Shown: positions 12,111 to 25,958 of the stretch, piece by piece
How the letters are laid out: every line of letters starts with the position of its first letter
Position numbering within the stretch: the first letter of the stretch is position 1
Assembly: GCF_000143415.4 (NCBI RefSeq)
Contig: NW_003314322.1
Location: forward strand, 685,213-749,212
Length of the DNA stretch: 64,000 bases
Source of the DNA: Selaginella moellendorffii
Lineage: Eukaryota > Streptophyta > Lycopodiopsida > Selaginellales > Selaginellaceae
Direction of reading: 5' to 3'
Notes under the pieces: model-generated
The model's database searches: none
What the model saw: the letters and a program-made list of their open reading frames with translations, nothing else
What the model was told of the DNA's origin: nothing
Made by a program: the position numbers and the translations under genes

Positions 12111-15100
12111 TCAACGAGAGAGGACAAGAAGGGGTATGAAAGAATGTGTAGAGAAAAAAAAAAGGGTATGTGTGCTTCGCTACACGCTGGCCAGATCAAA
12201 TCAAACACGAAAAAAACACAGCATTGACACTGTTGCGCGAGAATTGCTCCACGCAGGGAAGAACAAAGGCGGCATTTTTTTACTGCGCTGCGGGGATCGA
12301 GGACAGGGAAGGAAACAGTCTCGCGATGGATTATACAAGTCACTTAAACAAAACCACGAACGCTCTCAAACAAAAGCCTGCCAAAATCCAAGGCCCGAAA
12401 GGAGCGTCTTGCGAGCAGCGAGATTTATACTCGGCCAGAGCCACAACAGCACTGCAGCCTGGGATTATCACTGACCAGAATTCTGAGAACTACAATGAGA
12501 TCGCAGAGGCTGGGCGATTTGAGAGCGATTCGCCACCCTGGAAAAACGAAAAATAAGATGCTCGTTTTTCGTGTTCTTTGGTTTTTACTCGGTCCAAAGT
12601 GCTGGGCTTGTTTGGCATTACACAACCACAATCTAGTACCACAACGAAACATTAAGAAAAATGTGAGTGAAATCGATGGACCACTTTTTTTTTTTCTTTT
12701 TTTTTCCTTTTTTTCCTTTTTTTTTCTTGTAATGAAAGCTAAATTACGCAACTTTTCTATTTCTCATTCGAAAATTCTATTGGCAGACAATATCAGTCAG
12801 GTGTCCTCACTAACAGAAGCAGCTCCGTCAGACCTGACAGAAAACACAAACGGACTCTGTTAGGAGTTTCTGTACGTGGAGGCCCTGCCACGTGTCTGCG
12901 CCTTACAGGCCCCGGTAAATGGCCACATTGTTTGCGTGCTCAGACACACGCACCAGGGCAGTGACTGGAAACATAACAAAAACAGCAACAGCTCTCAATT
13001 CACCCAAGAAGAAATAAAGCTCTTTTTCTTTTCTCCCGTACGGATATCCAAGTCGCGCTCTAGAAATGTCTGATCACGCCATGATCAAGATCTACAAAAC
13101 CATAGTTTTATGTTTAGAGCCCGAGAGAGATTCAAAGAATGTTTGATCACAACGAGATGATTAAACCGACTCGCGTATTAGTATAATCCCGGTCTAATGG
13201 CTTTAGTTTAATGGTCTTTCAGTGCCCGAGATGGTTAGGTGCGTGGTGCCACATTATCATGATCAAGGAAAACCATTAAAGTAATCATCATAGAATCTAT
13301 GTCAGAAGGACTACTTGAATCTCGCCACCCTCTTTTCTAATTGCTAGAAAGCTGAGGAGTAGCTTTGGCATATTAGCAGTGATGATGATCAGCACCACCG
13401 CAAAGGACGTTGATACAAAAATGCCGCCAACTTTTCGCCCCAAGCGAACACCACACGGTTCCCCGTGCCCTAATTTCGTACGAGCTACTCAGTGATTCAA
13501 TGCATGCTCGTTCTCGGCTTACAGACCAAGCGAATTGTGGGGATCTGGAAACTTTGATTGGAGCTAAAGCTTCTATAAGCGTAGCCCTAAGCTAGGAATT
13601 AGATTACTAGCCAGCAATCACCCTCCTTCGCATCGGGAATGGAAGAGCGGCCAGCCCTTTCCACCACGCACAACAACACAAGAGTTACGGAGGCCGTAAA
13701 AACGCTATGTCACCACCAGCGCCACCCTCAAACGCTCCCAAATGTGCAAAGTCCCACGTAAAAACCGGCGGATAAACCACGACTGTTTTTAACTTGGAGG
13801 GGTAAGTTTCTCGGTGTGGGCGAATAACAGCGATGCTTGGCACATGAGAAGAAGGAGTGCTTGCTTGTTGTTTGTTGGGGCTACGGTCGCCCGGACGTAA
13901 ATGACGGACGTTGACGCCCGCGGTCGCATCGGTCGCGTCGCTGACTCACGGTCAACCGGGAAATTGGGCTGGGCTGTTGCGATTTGATCCCGCAACGGAT
14001 TTGATCCCCTCGTAGACGAAGCTACTTTCGCGGCATCTGGGCGGCGCGGCATCTGGGCTGCTGTTAAAACCATCTTTCTCTCTCTCTCTTACACACTGAG
14101 AAAATCATGGGAAAGATCATGGTGTGGCAAACTTTCCTTGTCTTGGCATTTAGCATTGGATGCTGGATTGGACAAGATCGATTTCAATCCCCATCGGCCG
14201 GGTCATACACGCAATAATCCCGCATTCGTCCGTGAGTCCCATCCCGGCATCCAAAAGGGGCACTTCGAGAAGGAACTGATGAAACAAACAAGCAAGCAAG
14301 CGCCTCTCTTTCATTCCTTGCTTTTGCAAGGCTGTAAAGCTCGCAACGCATGCACTATAACTTCCTGGCCCAGGAAACCTAAGAAGGATTGAAAAGCCCG
14401 CCACCTTTTGTCTCATGATACACCGCTTCCTTCAAACAGAACGCGACCGTCAACTTCGCCGTCCGTAGCCCTAGGGAAAATTGCGCGAGGCGATGATTAG
14501 CACTAATAACAACCGGGGCCGGACAGACGCCTTGCTGTTAGGTGGATGTCTTGTACAATTGTACGCAACTGTTATAGCTATACGCCCCCACCAAGCTACA
14601 TGTCCATAACAACATGTACACTCCCCCCAGGCAAGTTTCATTCCCAAATGGGAAGTTCCAAGTTGCCAGCCATTTAAGCCCACTGGGAGAGAGATTTGAA
14701 TGGGGCCAACGCAACCCTGTCCCTGTGTTTTTGTGGCTTCTCGCTGCTCCCCAAGCTCCTACTCGAGTGCTTGGCCTCGTCTCGTACACGAAACATAATC
14801 ACAAAAGCTCCCAGGACACGACATGACCGTCTGGTTTTATACTATACTATACGGCGATAAGAGAGAGAGAGAGAGAGGGTGAGATCAATCACATAAAGGT
14901 ATCCAGCAATGTTCAACACATATACGACCGGGAAAATCAAAAAGGTCAGTTTGGATGGGGGATTTAATCTTGAGAATTTGCCTGTTTTGGGGCATTGTCA
15001 GTTCCGGGCATTCCATTTCAGGGGAGGTGAGAAGAATTAAAGTACGGCCCTACCTTTTACCCTTTCCGGATTAAATGGGGGGCCTGATTATTCGCGGATA

Positions 15101-17274
15101 TTCCCGGCCCAACGACCGTGGACTGTAAGCATCAGCTGCCAGATTCATTTGGAACGCATGGTCAGAAGCAACAAACGACATGCGATTTGCACGTGAAGAC
15201 CTAAAACCAAAAGTTTCAAAAGACCTTCAGACACCACCCAGAGGCCAGCAGACAGCCCACTCACAACAACACCCAACTACAAAATCGGGATAAAAATAAA
15301 GGAAAAAGCAAAGAGAAAAAAAAAGGGGGAAAATTCTTCGGTCATTCTCTTTGTTATATCAGCCTTTTGGGCCACAGGTACGGACGCTGGTGCGCGTCAC
15401 GTGGCCACGCCTGCAGTCCGTATGAATGAAGGGCCACCGACGGGCAGATATTTCGTGGCTGTTTTCTATTTTATTCTATAATTTTCTAAGACAGCAGGTT
15501 TGCGAGTGTTTATCTTCCGTGAAACGAAAATTGATTGATTGTCCTCCGCTTTGCATCCACCTGGGTGATTCTAGATCACGACATTTTTATGTTCTTGGCA
15601 CTGCTGGCTCGATCGATCGATGGGGACGAATCTAAGATCGCGAGAAAACGGGACTTTTGATCCGCCACCTTTTCACCCCCCGGCTCCTCCGGCGTGGTAC
15701 GCACGTCACCCGGGCGTACGGCAGATTGGGGGGCTGTTTGTTTACCCGGGTTTGTTTGTTTGTTTTGTTTTTTTTTTGTCCCCGCCACGCACGATGTGAG
15801 TTCAGTTTGGCACACAAGAATCGGTACGGAAGGAACCCAGGGGCAAAACACTGATTGAAATTGTTGAATGGAACTCGAGGGTACTCTCGTTCTTTTTTAT
15901 CCACCGGGCAGATTCGGGCTTACGCATTGCATCACGGATGATGGAATAGAATCCGGGGAAAAGGAGGCAGAGGAAATCAACACTGTTGTGATTGTTTGAG
16001 AAAGAAATCTCTGGCGAGATCAGTCAGCTGCTATTCACACCTTTCCTTGGTCTCATTTATAATCGCAAAGTGATAGTCCTCCCCCAAGTTGATACACGAG
16101 CTCCACCACCCATAAGCCTAAAACGGGAAATCCTCCTTCCCGACAGGGATCCCAATTGGCCCCCACATTTCCCCTCCCTGCCATGTCATAACCCCGCGCA
16201 TTTCCCCACCACCTCTATCATATCGCAATCCCTTCGAGCGGGGCAATAAATGAGGGAGTTAGGCTGGTGACGTCACTTGTGTACGGACACCGGACAAACG
16301 TCCCGTCCCCGCGCCAGTGGCTATAATGCGGTCGGCCGTACCCCACCGCCGTCGCTCGCAACAACGGGGTGGGCCCCACTCCCCAGCCCCCACGTGTAAA
16401 AAGCGGCAAGCAGAATTTTCCCCGATCCCTATGACATGGAGCGAGATTACCACCAAAGAGTTGGTTAGTTGATCAATACCTCAAATCTATAATATAGAAT
16501 TATAGATGGAATTATAAAACCAAGCGAAAGAATTTGTCGCAGCCGTCCCTGTCGAGTCCCCACACTAAAAGCTCAGGAGCTAGATGCCACGATGCGGCAT
16601 TTTGTTCTAACAGGAAAGAGACGCCACCACGGTGGTGACGAGAAAGAACGAAAGGGTGAAGAGAGCGAAAGCGAGCGGGCAATGAAGGCTTTAATCCAGC
16701 GAGCAAGCAATCTCTGTCCACGAGAATCTGAGGAGACAGATTTAGTTTTCCGGAGAAAACGAGCTCCAATTGATTGATCGATCCACCCCGTCGATCCAGA
16801 CATCTTAGACGAAAAGGAGAAAAAGAAAGAGGGATTCACAGAGGTCGCTAGGACAAGAACATCTCTTGTTTTACCTTGTGTCGATTGCTTTACTGCTCGT
16901 CCGCTGCAAGAGATTTGAGTACATGCTGGCAAAGCCAGTCCGATTAAACTCTTTTGGTCCATTCAGCCGCGATCATGTTGAATTCCAGCGTTCGTATACT
17001 TGACATGTAAGCGAAAACTTCCTCGTATTCTTCGTGCTGGTAGATTCACAGGAATAGGTCCTGAGCGTAGATGATAAATACCTGTTTCGATCTATTCGTC
17101 CCGGTCTACACAGAGCATCGTTTGAGAAAGCTCTGCGTTTCAAACATAAACAAAGCTCGCCGTATTAAAATACCTTTTATCCATGTTCTAGAATCTAGGG
17201 CTTGGAATTCTCTCTTGGCAATGGCGGCGCTCACAGGCAAGCCGGTCGGGTCTCTATCGCAGCGCTGCTAGTCT
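12111..17274. other. Long intergenic region with no supported gene
   Basis: About 5 kb without a recognisable coding or RNA gene. Visible items are a T-rich tract at about 12685-12730, a GA microsatellite at about 14862-14877 and scattered A-rich tracts. Open frames are short, lack domains and do not join with phase-compatible splice sites. Confidence 0.4.
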
Positions 17275-19428
17275 ATGAGATCGCAGCCAGGCAACAGGGA
17301 GGCCCTCCAGATCTTGAACAGGAATCGGCAATGCGGCTCAAAGGCGCCGAGCGTTCCAGCGCTGGTGGCCGCGATCAAGACGTGCGGCAGCGCCCGAGAC
17401 GTCGAGGCCGGGATGAGAATCCACGCCGGCGCCGCCATGGCCGGGATGGATTCCAACATCTTCGTGGCAAACACGCTGCTCTCCATGTACGCCAAATGCG
17501 GCGCCATGGAGGACGCCCGCCGGGTGTTTGACGCCATCGAGAGCCACACCGTGGTCTCCTGGAATGCTCTCGTGCTGGGATACGCTCGAAACCTGGATGG
17601 AACGCGAGCTCTCGAGAGTTTCTCGCGGATGACAGACGCGCGCTTCGATCCAGACGCTCGGACTTACAACGCGGTGTTGAAGGCTCTGGCGATCTCTCTG
17701 GAAAAGGAGTTGGGAGGAGATGGGGATGTCGCGAAGAAGAAGCGGCACTTCTTGGAGAAAACTCTGGCTGTTCACGCTCGGCTCAAGGAGGCCGGTCACG
17801 AGCGTGACGTCTTCGTCGCGAGCTCGCTGGTGGATTTGTACGCGAAGTGTGGCAGCTTGATCGATGCGAGCAATGTTTTCGAGAGAATGGCTCGCCACGA
17901 TGCTGTCTCGTGGACTGCTCTCATTCTGGGATATGTCCAAGGTGGTGAGTTTCAAAAAGCTCTGGATCTCTTCTCGAGGATGGTGGGAGAAGGCTTCCAG
18001 CCGGATGCTCGAGCGTTTGTCGCGGCACTTAAGGCCTGTGCGAGCTTAGCTAGCAGCGAAGAAGAAGGCTCGATTTTCTTTGGGCTTGAAGAACAGGGAT
18101 CCGGATCAAGCGAAAGAAAAGATGAAAGGAGGATTGTTTGCTTGGAGATTGGAGTAGCGATCCACGCAGAACTGGAGAAGCTGGGGCTGGTGGAGAGTGA
18201 CTTGTTCGTGGCGAGCAGCCTGGTGGACATGTACGCGAAGTGTGGATGCATGGAGGATTCGACGCGAGTTTTCGAGCGGATGAAACAGCGAGACGTGGTG
18301 ACTTGGAACTCGCTGCTCATGGGATTTGCTCAGGGAGGAGAAGCCAAGATCGTTCTAAGCCTCTTCCATCGATTGCAGCAACAGGGAGGGGGTGTGGAGC
18401 CAGACACTCGGACTTATATTGCGGTTTTCAAGGCCTTTGCCAACTTAGCAGCGAGAAACTACAAAGATGGCGATCTCAGGTCGTGGTGTCTGGATCAAGG
18501 GCGAGCTATCCACTCACAGATGAGCCCACTCAGTTCTTCCTCGACGGAGATCTTCCTGTGGAGCACTCTCGTCGACATGTACTCCAAGTGTGGGAACCTG
18601 ATCAATGCCAGAGAGATCTTTGACAGCGTCTCCAAGCCCGACTTGGTGCTGTGGAACTCGATCATCCTCGGGTGTGCTCTCAACGACGAAAACGAGCTCG
18701 CCTTGGAGCTCTTGGATCGACTCCAGCAGCAGAACCTCTCGCCAGACGATGGAACTTTCGTGGCGGCGCTCAAGGCCTGTGGAAACTCGGCAGCACTGGA
18801 AACCGGAAGAACGATCCATACTCAGGTCCTCAACGCTGGACTCGAGAGCAAACCACTCGTCGCAACCAGCCTGGTGGATTTCTACGCAAAGTCTGGCACC
18901 ATGGACGAAGCTCGCGATGTCTTCGACTCCATGGATCCTGCCAAGAGGAGCTCAGTGACCTGGAACTCTCTCCTCTCGGGCTACTCGCGAGTTGGCGATC
19001 ACAATCAAGTCTTTCAAGTCTTCGAGAGCATGAAGGCTGGAGCATCGTCGCGAGCTTGCGAGATCGTGAACGGGGTTACTTTTCTATGCCTCCTCAATGC
19101 TTGCAGCCACGCCGGCCTGGTGGACAGAGCTAAAGACTACTTTGAGTCGATGAGAGGTGACTATGGAATAGCTGCGACTGAAGATCACTATGCTTGCATG
19201 GTGGATTTGTTTGGACGATCGAACCAGATGGAAGCTGCTGTTAGTATGGCGGAGAGCTTGCCTCTGGAGGGTGGAAGTGGATTGAAGAGGGCTGTGTGGA
19301 TGACGGTGTTGAGCTGCTGTGAAAGAATGGGGAACAAGGAGATTGGAAAGCTTGCGTTTGAAACGATTGTGAAATTAAACCCAGATGATGCCCCAGCCTA
19401 TGTGCTTTTAGCAAACACATGCTTGTAA
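17275..19428 (+). CDS. PLS-type pentatricopeptide repeat protein
   Basis: Intronless, 717 residues. PPR proteins bind organellar RNA and act in editing, splicing or stability. Repeats run through nearly the whole protein, with the plant PLS pattern: repeated FVA(S/N)(S/T)LV(D)(M/L)YAKCG, (D/S)AVSW(T/N)ALI and GxxPD-type segments at about residues 60, 180, 310, 430 and 530. The C terminus reaches the start of the E motif (AYVLLANTC) and stops there, so no complete E or DYW domain is present. I see no obvious transit peptide; it may begin at a Met further upstream or the frame may be truncated. The intronless structure is normal for this class. Confidence 0.9.
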   Translation: MRSQPGNREALQILNRNRQCGSKAPSVPALVAAIKTCGSARDVEAGMRIHAGAAMAGMDSNIFVANTLLSMYAKCGAMEDARRVFDAIESHTVVSWNALVLGYARNLDGTRALESFSRMTDARFDPDARTYNAVLKALAISLEKELGGDGDVAKKKRHFLEKTLAVHARLKEAGHERDVFVASSLVDLYAKCGSLIDASNVFERMARHDAVSWTALILGYVQGGEFQKALDLFSRMVGEGFQPDARAFVAALKACASLASSEEEGSIFFGLEEQGSGSSERKDERRIVCLEIGVAIHAELEKLGLVESDLFVASSLVDMYAKCGCMEDSTRVFERMKQRDVVTWNSLLMGFAQGGEAKIVLSLFHRLQQQGGGVEPDTRTYIAVFKAFANLAARNYKDGDLRSWCLDQGRAIHSQMSPLSSSSTEIFLWSTLVDMYSKCGNLINAREIFDSVSKPDLVLWNSIILGCALNDENELALELLDRLQQQNLSPDDGTFVAALKACGNSAALETGRTIHTQVLNAGLESKPLVATSLVDFYAKSGTMDEARDVFDSMDPAKRSSVTWNSLLSGYSRVGDHNQVFQVFESMKAGASSRACEIVNGVTFLCLLNACSHAGLVDRAKDYFESMRGDYGIAATEDHYACMVDLFGRSNQMEAAVSMAESLPLEGGSGLKRAVWMTVLSCCERMGNKEIGKLAFETIVKLNPDDAPAYVLLANTCL

Positions 19429-19726
19429 ATAGCTCTTGTTTATCTTGAATCTTCTAAGGATACATGTTTTTCTTTCTCTAGTAAATCCAAATATAATATG
19501 AAATTAATGTCTTTGTTGGTGCCACTTTTCTCCTTGATTATGATTGAGCAATACCAACAGAATTCCTTTAGTTTGAATTAAGTAGTGTGATATTTTCTAA
19601 TATTAGTACAATATATTTATATTTTAGTAAATGAAATGATTTTATTTAAAATTTTAAATAAAAAAATTTACTTATTTTAGTTTCACTTTTGTTATTGATA
19701 CAAACAGACCTAGCAACTAAAGGCTA
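19429..19726. other. AT-rich spacer between PPR gene and retroelement
   Basis: Probable 3' UTR of the PPR gene followed by AT-rich sequence up to the left LTR. No gene is seen. Confidence 0.4.
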
Positions 19727-19892
19727 TGTACAACTATGATGTTATATATTAATATTAACATAGTGGGATTTTGGTAGCCATCAGATTAATTTCAATCTAG
19801 ACCACTTGCTCTTGTATATAACCTAGAGCAAAGCTTTTGGGCTAATTGATATGGACATTTTCTATATTCCCTTTTTCTAATCCATGTGCTCA
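19727..19892 (+). repeat. Left LTR of the gypsy element
   Basis: Starts TGTACAACTATG and ends near ...GTGCTCA. It aligns with 25959-26157 through shared blocks such as ACATAGTGGGATTTTGGTAGC, ATCTAGACCACTTGCTC and TGTATATAA. It lacks an internal segment of roughly 40 bp that the right LTR has. The ends are set by the alignment and are approximate. Confidence 0.75.
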
Positions 19893-22800
19893 TATTGGTG
19901 GAAGTGGGGGGGCATTTTTTATTGTTCTTAAGGAGTGTTTAGATTTAGGATTTTTTATTTAGATCTAGCTTTTATATTGTTTAGATCTAACTTTTTCCAT
20001 TTAATTTTTTTTATTCTTTCCTTTTGGGATTTTGGTTTAGATTTAATGTTTGCATTATCTCGATCTCCCTTTCCTTTTAGCTTTTTTTTCATTTATCTTT
20101 TTTTTCATTTTCATTTTCATTCATCTTCATGGTAAAGCAATAGTCTCCTCCTCTGACTCTAGAGCAACAATTGGTGCAATTGCTTTATGCTATGCATTTG
20201 CAATTGAATAACCAAACTCAATTGATGGTGGCATTCATGGCATTTAGTATATCTCCTTCTGCTCTTTCTATTAATCCTCACATTCGGCCGAAGTTTTTTT
20301 ATGGGAATCCTAGGGATGATATATACTATTGGTTCAATCACTTCATGATAATTGCCACACATCATTCTTGGGATGATACTTGATATTTGTGTGAGTTTCC
20401 CACATGTTATCAATAGACGGCACTATAATGGTACAATAGTTTGAGCATAGCCACTCGTGGGGATTGGAGTATTTTCTTGAACATCTTCAAATGTGCATTT
20501 GGACATGCTGACGATTGTAATGATGCCTTCCAACAATTGCATCATCTTCGTCAAGGGCCATTGGAATTGATGATACAATTTTGCATTTGTTTCCGAAACC
20601 TTTTGCTTCGTGCAGAGCCAAATATGTTAGAGCAGATTAAGTTGGGAATGTTGTGGCCAACATTTTGTCAAGATCTTGTAGGACTTGTGCATGCACTTCC
20701 TCTAGCCACCCTTGATGATGCCCTTCGTTTGGCATAACATTATAAAACATCGCCTCTTCCACTTCTCACTACACGTCTTTGAGCTCCACTTCTTATGAGA
20801 GATAGTCATGTTCCAATGGAGGTTGATGTTATTATTGCTCGAGTTTAAGGACAAAGGCAAAAACATGGTTATGGCCGTGATGTTTGCTGTTGAGTGTGTG
20901 ATGAAATTGGTCACACTTATTAATGTTGTTAGTGTTTGTAGCACACTTAAATTTGGAGCCAAATTCCAAGCCCGTTGCACTATAAAACGAGGGTCTAGTA
21001 CAATCCCATGAGCACCAACTCCCCATATTTAGCATCTGCATGCAAAATGGTGTCAGATGGTGTTTGGCACAATTTTGGCATATCAATGGCCTAATGCAAG
21101 GAAGAGGGTACCCCATAGACTAGAGCAGTGTGGAGCTTGGGCTTAGACCTAAGTCGGATGCAAAACAAAGAACGACACAGCCCAATGAAAGCTAAACTAA
21201 TGTCTTAGATGGTGGGACATACATTCTAACCACTATCCCTACTATACATTTGGAACCCCTCCCCCCCCCCCCCGCCCCCCCTAAGGAACATATGTTTTGG
21301 GCTTTCACCTCAAGCCTCTCTTAGTACCAAGAGTTAGTCTCTAGGACAAGCTTGAAACTTACTAAATATAGAATGTTCTTAGATTGCGAATTTGGACATG
21401 GAACGAACACCATTGTCTCTATATTCTGTAGATATGCCAAATAAGCGAATCTTGACACTTTCCATAAATAGCATTTAGGACCAAAATGAGACAAACACTA
21501 AAGGCATGATAGTGAGGGTGTTTGGTAGACATGGTAAATTATCATCTAGTGATATTGAAGGACTAATTTCAATATTGTAAGGGTTCCCAACACTAGCAAG
21601 TACAAGCTAACAACATGAGTTTCTTATCACTATGTCAAGTATGCTTAACTTAATGACAACTTAAGATTTCCTTCCTTAGTGCCCTTCTGCTCTAAGTGCA
21701 TATGTGCTGACTAGTTTCTCAACTAATTTAGGTGGAGACCATAAAGGGAACTAAGAGTATCGACCTCTTGCAGTCATGGCAGTAAGGAAAGAGTGTTCAT
21801 AAGAATTGGCCAACAAGTATCTTTCAATACCTGAAGTCACATTTACAATAGTGTTTTCTGGATTGACAGTCTTCATTTCTTGGGTGGAGACCTTGGTGTC
21901 AACAACGTCCTATTAGTGCTGCTATAGTGGAAAGTCTAAACACTAAGATGCATATGAGAAACAAGGAGTTGTGAGAGTAACAAAAGGACCTTGCACGAAC
22001 AAGTCAATGACCTTTCTATATTTCTTTCGGGAGTATCATTAAAAGGTTCACTCAGCACCGATTCATCTAGTGCTTACTTTCCAAACTTGTTTTTATAAAA
22101 AGTCTCTTATTATTCTTTCCATATTTGTTGATATAAGTTCAAGTTTATCTTCTATTGCTCGATCTGTTGCCACACGTTACTATCTACATTTATATCGTGT
22201 AGTGGAGGCAGTTTTCATTCTTTATCGCAATGGCCGTATACATGCATGTGCACGGGATGAGGCAAACTTAGTTGTGCATGTGGGCTATCTCAAGTTTGAG
22301 TTGCAGTCATTACAGGTGGTGCTAAATCAAGCTTTTGACCTCATCTTTGGTATAAATTGGTTGTAGTGTAATTATACCAAGTGTGACTTTGAAGCTTCTC
22401 CCCTTTATCTCATACTTTCTTATATTTCATCCATTCTTTTAATTTTTATACTTTCATCCTTTTACTTCTACCTTTGCTTTAATTACTTTTGTCTCCCTAT
22501 TACATCCTCCTATATTTCTGTATTGTTCTGCTCTTTCCTTTTTCAATCCCTCTGACAGTCTCTGTGTTATAGTGGTTGACCGACTCATGAAGGAGTATGC
22601 CAATCTCTTTGAATTTGACTTATATTTTAGGGCCAAGATTGCCATACATCATCTATTTCCAACTAGGGATGCTCATCCAATCAAGGTTCTTGTTTGTCGT
22701 TGGTCACCTAAAAGATCAAGATTTTATGTGCAAACGTTAAGGAAATGTTGGAAAAGAGTGTTATTCAAAATTCACGAAGTCCTTAAGTATGTAAACCTTA

Positions 22801-23434
22801 TCTTGTGACAAAACTTGATGGGAGTATTCATTTCTGCATTTATCATTTGTTAAATGAAGTGATGATCCTTGATATATACCTTCTTCCTCACGCTATTAAT
22901 CTCTTGAATCATCTGGGGGGAAGTCGTTGGTTTATTAAGCTAGATCTTGCTTCTAGGTACTAGCAAGTACCGATGGCCGAAGAAAATATTCCTAAGACTA
23001 TTTTTTATACATCATTTGGTTTGTATAAATTCTTGGTGATGCCATTTGTTTGAACAATGCTTTAGCAGCTTTTCAATGGATGATGAACGAGGTTCTTTAT
23101 GATATGCCGGAGGTGATTGCTAACTTTATTGATGATGTCTTGATCCACTCAGAGGGGACGTAAAAGGAACATGTCCGTAATATTCATAAAGTATTGGATC
23201 AACTATGGGTTATTGATTTAAAGCTAAAGCAGTCAAAGTGTGTATTTGGGTCCAAAGATGTGACTTATCCTGGGTACCATATTTCTTGTGAGGGTTTGCA
23301 AGTTGATTATGACAAACTTGTTCTAAAGTTCCTTTCTCCAATATGTGTGAATGATGTGTAGTGCTTCTTAGGCAAGGTGTAGTATCTCAGTCGTTTTGTG
23401 AATCATCTTTCTAATCACACTGCACCGTTGCGAG

Positions 23435-24055
23435 CATTGCCGAAGTCATTAATATCATCTTTCATTTGGTCTATGAATTGTGAGTGGCATTCATGGATCT
23501 CAAAGAGCTATTGACAACTCCTCTAGTTTTGGCATATCCTAACTATAGTTGGTCTTTTATTTTGCGTATGGATGCTTCTGATATTGGTCTTGGAGGTGTG
23601 TTGATGCAAGAGAGTCTAAATGTGTCTGGTCAGCACCATCCCATTGCCGAAGTCATTAATGTCATCTTTCATTTAGTTTATGAATTGTGAGTGGCGTTCA
23701 TGGATCTCAAAGAGCTATTGACAATTCCTCTAGTTTTGGCATATCCTAACTATAGTTAGCCTTTTATTTTGCGTGTGGATGCTTCTGATATTGGTCTTGG
23801 AGGTGTGTTGATGCAAAAAAGTCTAAATGTGTCTGGTCAGCACCATCCCATTGCCAAAGTCATTAATGTCATCTTTCATTTGGTCTATGAATTGTGAGTG
23901 GCGTTCATGGATCTCAAAGAGATATTGACAACTCCTCTAGTTTTGGCATATCCTAACTATAGTTGGCCTTTTATTTTGTGTATAGATGCTTCTGATATTG
24001 GTCTTGGAGGTGTGTTGATGCAAAAGAGTCTAAATGTGTTTGGTTAACACCATCC
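23435..24055 (+). repeat. Three tandem 207 bp copies in the RNase H region
   Basis: The segment beginning CATTGCC recurs at 23435, 23642 and 23849, then resumes normal RNase H sequence at 24056. Each unit is exactly 207 bp (69 codons). It covers the RT/RNase H connection, the LAYPNYSW block and the MDASDIGLGGVL catalytic block. The copies differ at only a few positions, so the amplification is younger than the element's general decay. Confidence 0.9.
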
Positions 24056-25958
24056 CATTGCATACATTAATCGTACATTACAACTAATGGAGGTGAACTA
24101 GTCCACAACAGAGAAAGAGTGTTTAACAACAGTCTGGGGTTTTGAAAAACTTCATGCATATTTACATGGTTCTTGGATGTTACTAAAAAGTGATCATACT
24201 GCCGTTACTTCATTATTGAAGCGGAAAAACCTAGTTCGTTGTACTGCTCAATAGGTTTTGAAGCTTTAAATATATAATTTTAATGTTGTTCATCACTTAA
24301 GTAGTTCTATAGTTGATGTTGATGCCCTTTCTTGAGCTCTTCTTCCTTCTTTGCTCTCTTTTCATGTTTCTAATGAGTCTATTATTCTAGTATTTGTGGA
24401 TTTTTTAAACGAGGATTCTGTGCAGTCGATGGTTTTTGTACTTGATGTTCAATATCTACAAGGTGCAAAGCAAGATCTACCTTTTTATTGATGAGGTTCG
24501 CAAGGCTCAAAAAATTAAGCCATGGATTCGAAAGCTTCAAGAAGGGTTTGAGAATCCTACATCACTTGCTAATAATTTACCTTTTTGTCATTTATATTCT
24601 TAATATCGCTTTGAAGATGGCCTTCTTTATTTTATGGGGACAGATCCTAATGATCATTTATGGCTAATGGTGCCTTCAATTTTTATTCCACAGTTTCTCC
24701 ATGCTTACCATGATTCTCCTATTTTAGGTAAGCATATAGGACATCATCATGTGACTGAGAAGCTACTCAGGTCTTTCTATTGGCTAGAGATGCAATATGA
24801 TGTTATCTAATATATTGCATAGCTGTGTTTGATGCGAAGCCCGTAATACTCCCCCTCGTGCTATAGAAAGATATTGCAATTTCCCATTCGTTTGAGTTGG
24901 TGATGTTTGATTTTATGGGACTTTTTCCATGATCGACTACTAGCAATAAGTATGTTATTATCACTTCTGACTACTTGATTTATTGGGTGGAAGTTGGTGC
25001 TCTTGCTAGCACCTCTACAACTACTGTTGAATACTTAACGAGTAGACATCAGCCTTCTCGGTGAGTTAATTGGAGAGAGCGTACTCTAGAGCTAGATAGC
25101 CACTGGAAATGATCTCCTCCTCAATCATGTGATGTTTTAATATTTTTGTCTGAAGCGGATTCTTTCGGATAATAGTCTTACGTTTATGGTTGAGGTATTT
25201 TATGTTTTAACATTTTAATTGGGGATACGCTACACTTTCACGAGTGCTTATCATCCATAGCCAGACAGCTTGGTGAAATGGCTCGTTCAGACATTCAAAA
25301 GGATGATTGCAAAATATGTGAACTTTCAACATTCGGATTATGATGGTTATTTGCCATCTGTTCGGTATGCATATGTCACAAGGGTGTAAAGTTCTATTTG
25401 TGCTTCACTATATAAACTCTTATATGGTTATAATCCAATATTACCAAAGGAGTTAGGTTTACCTTTGTGATTGCCACGAGTTACCAATGCTAGGTTGTGG
25501 GATCAGTATTTAACAAGCATTCTTCCACATGTCCGAGTAGAGTCTACCAAACACTTAAGCCGCATACAAGCGAGACAACAATAGCACTACAACTCCCATC
25601 ATCATCCACTTGAGGAGTACAAAATGGATAACTTAGTGTTAATTCATTTTCCCTATCTTATGGTATGTGGTTTATCTAAGGGGCTTCTTGCTCAGTGGAA
25701 AAGACTATATCTGATGTTATAGCAAGTTACACCACAAGTTTCTGAAATTTGGCATGATGTTTAGCAAGCTGATCCTCTAGAAATTGTGCATATATAATAG
25801 TTAAAACGCTTTGTACAAAGGGATTAGGAACAATTGATACCACATACAGATCCACCAATGCTTCCTCTTAATGTTACTCTAGATCCTAGCCTATCTATAA
25901 GAGAACTTTGATAGTCTTCCATTATTCTGCGAGAGGAGGGAATGATGTGAGGTCCAAG

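Noticed and set aside
21259-21283. Poly-C run as a structural element
   Set aside because: A simple homopolymer inside the dead retroelement; no further signal.
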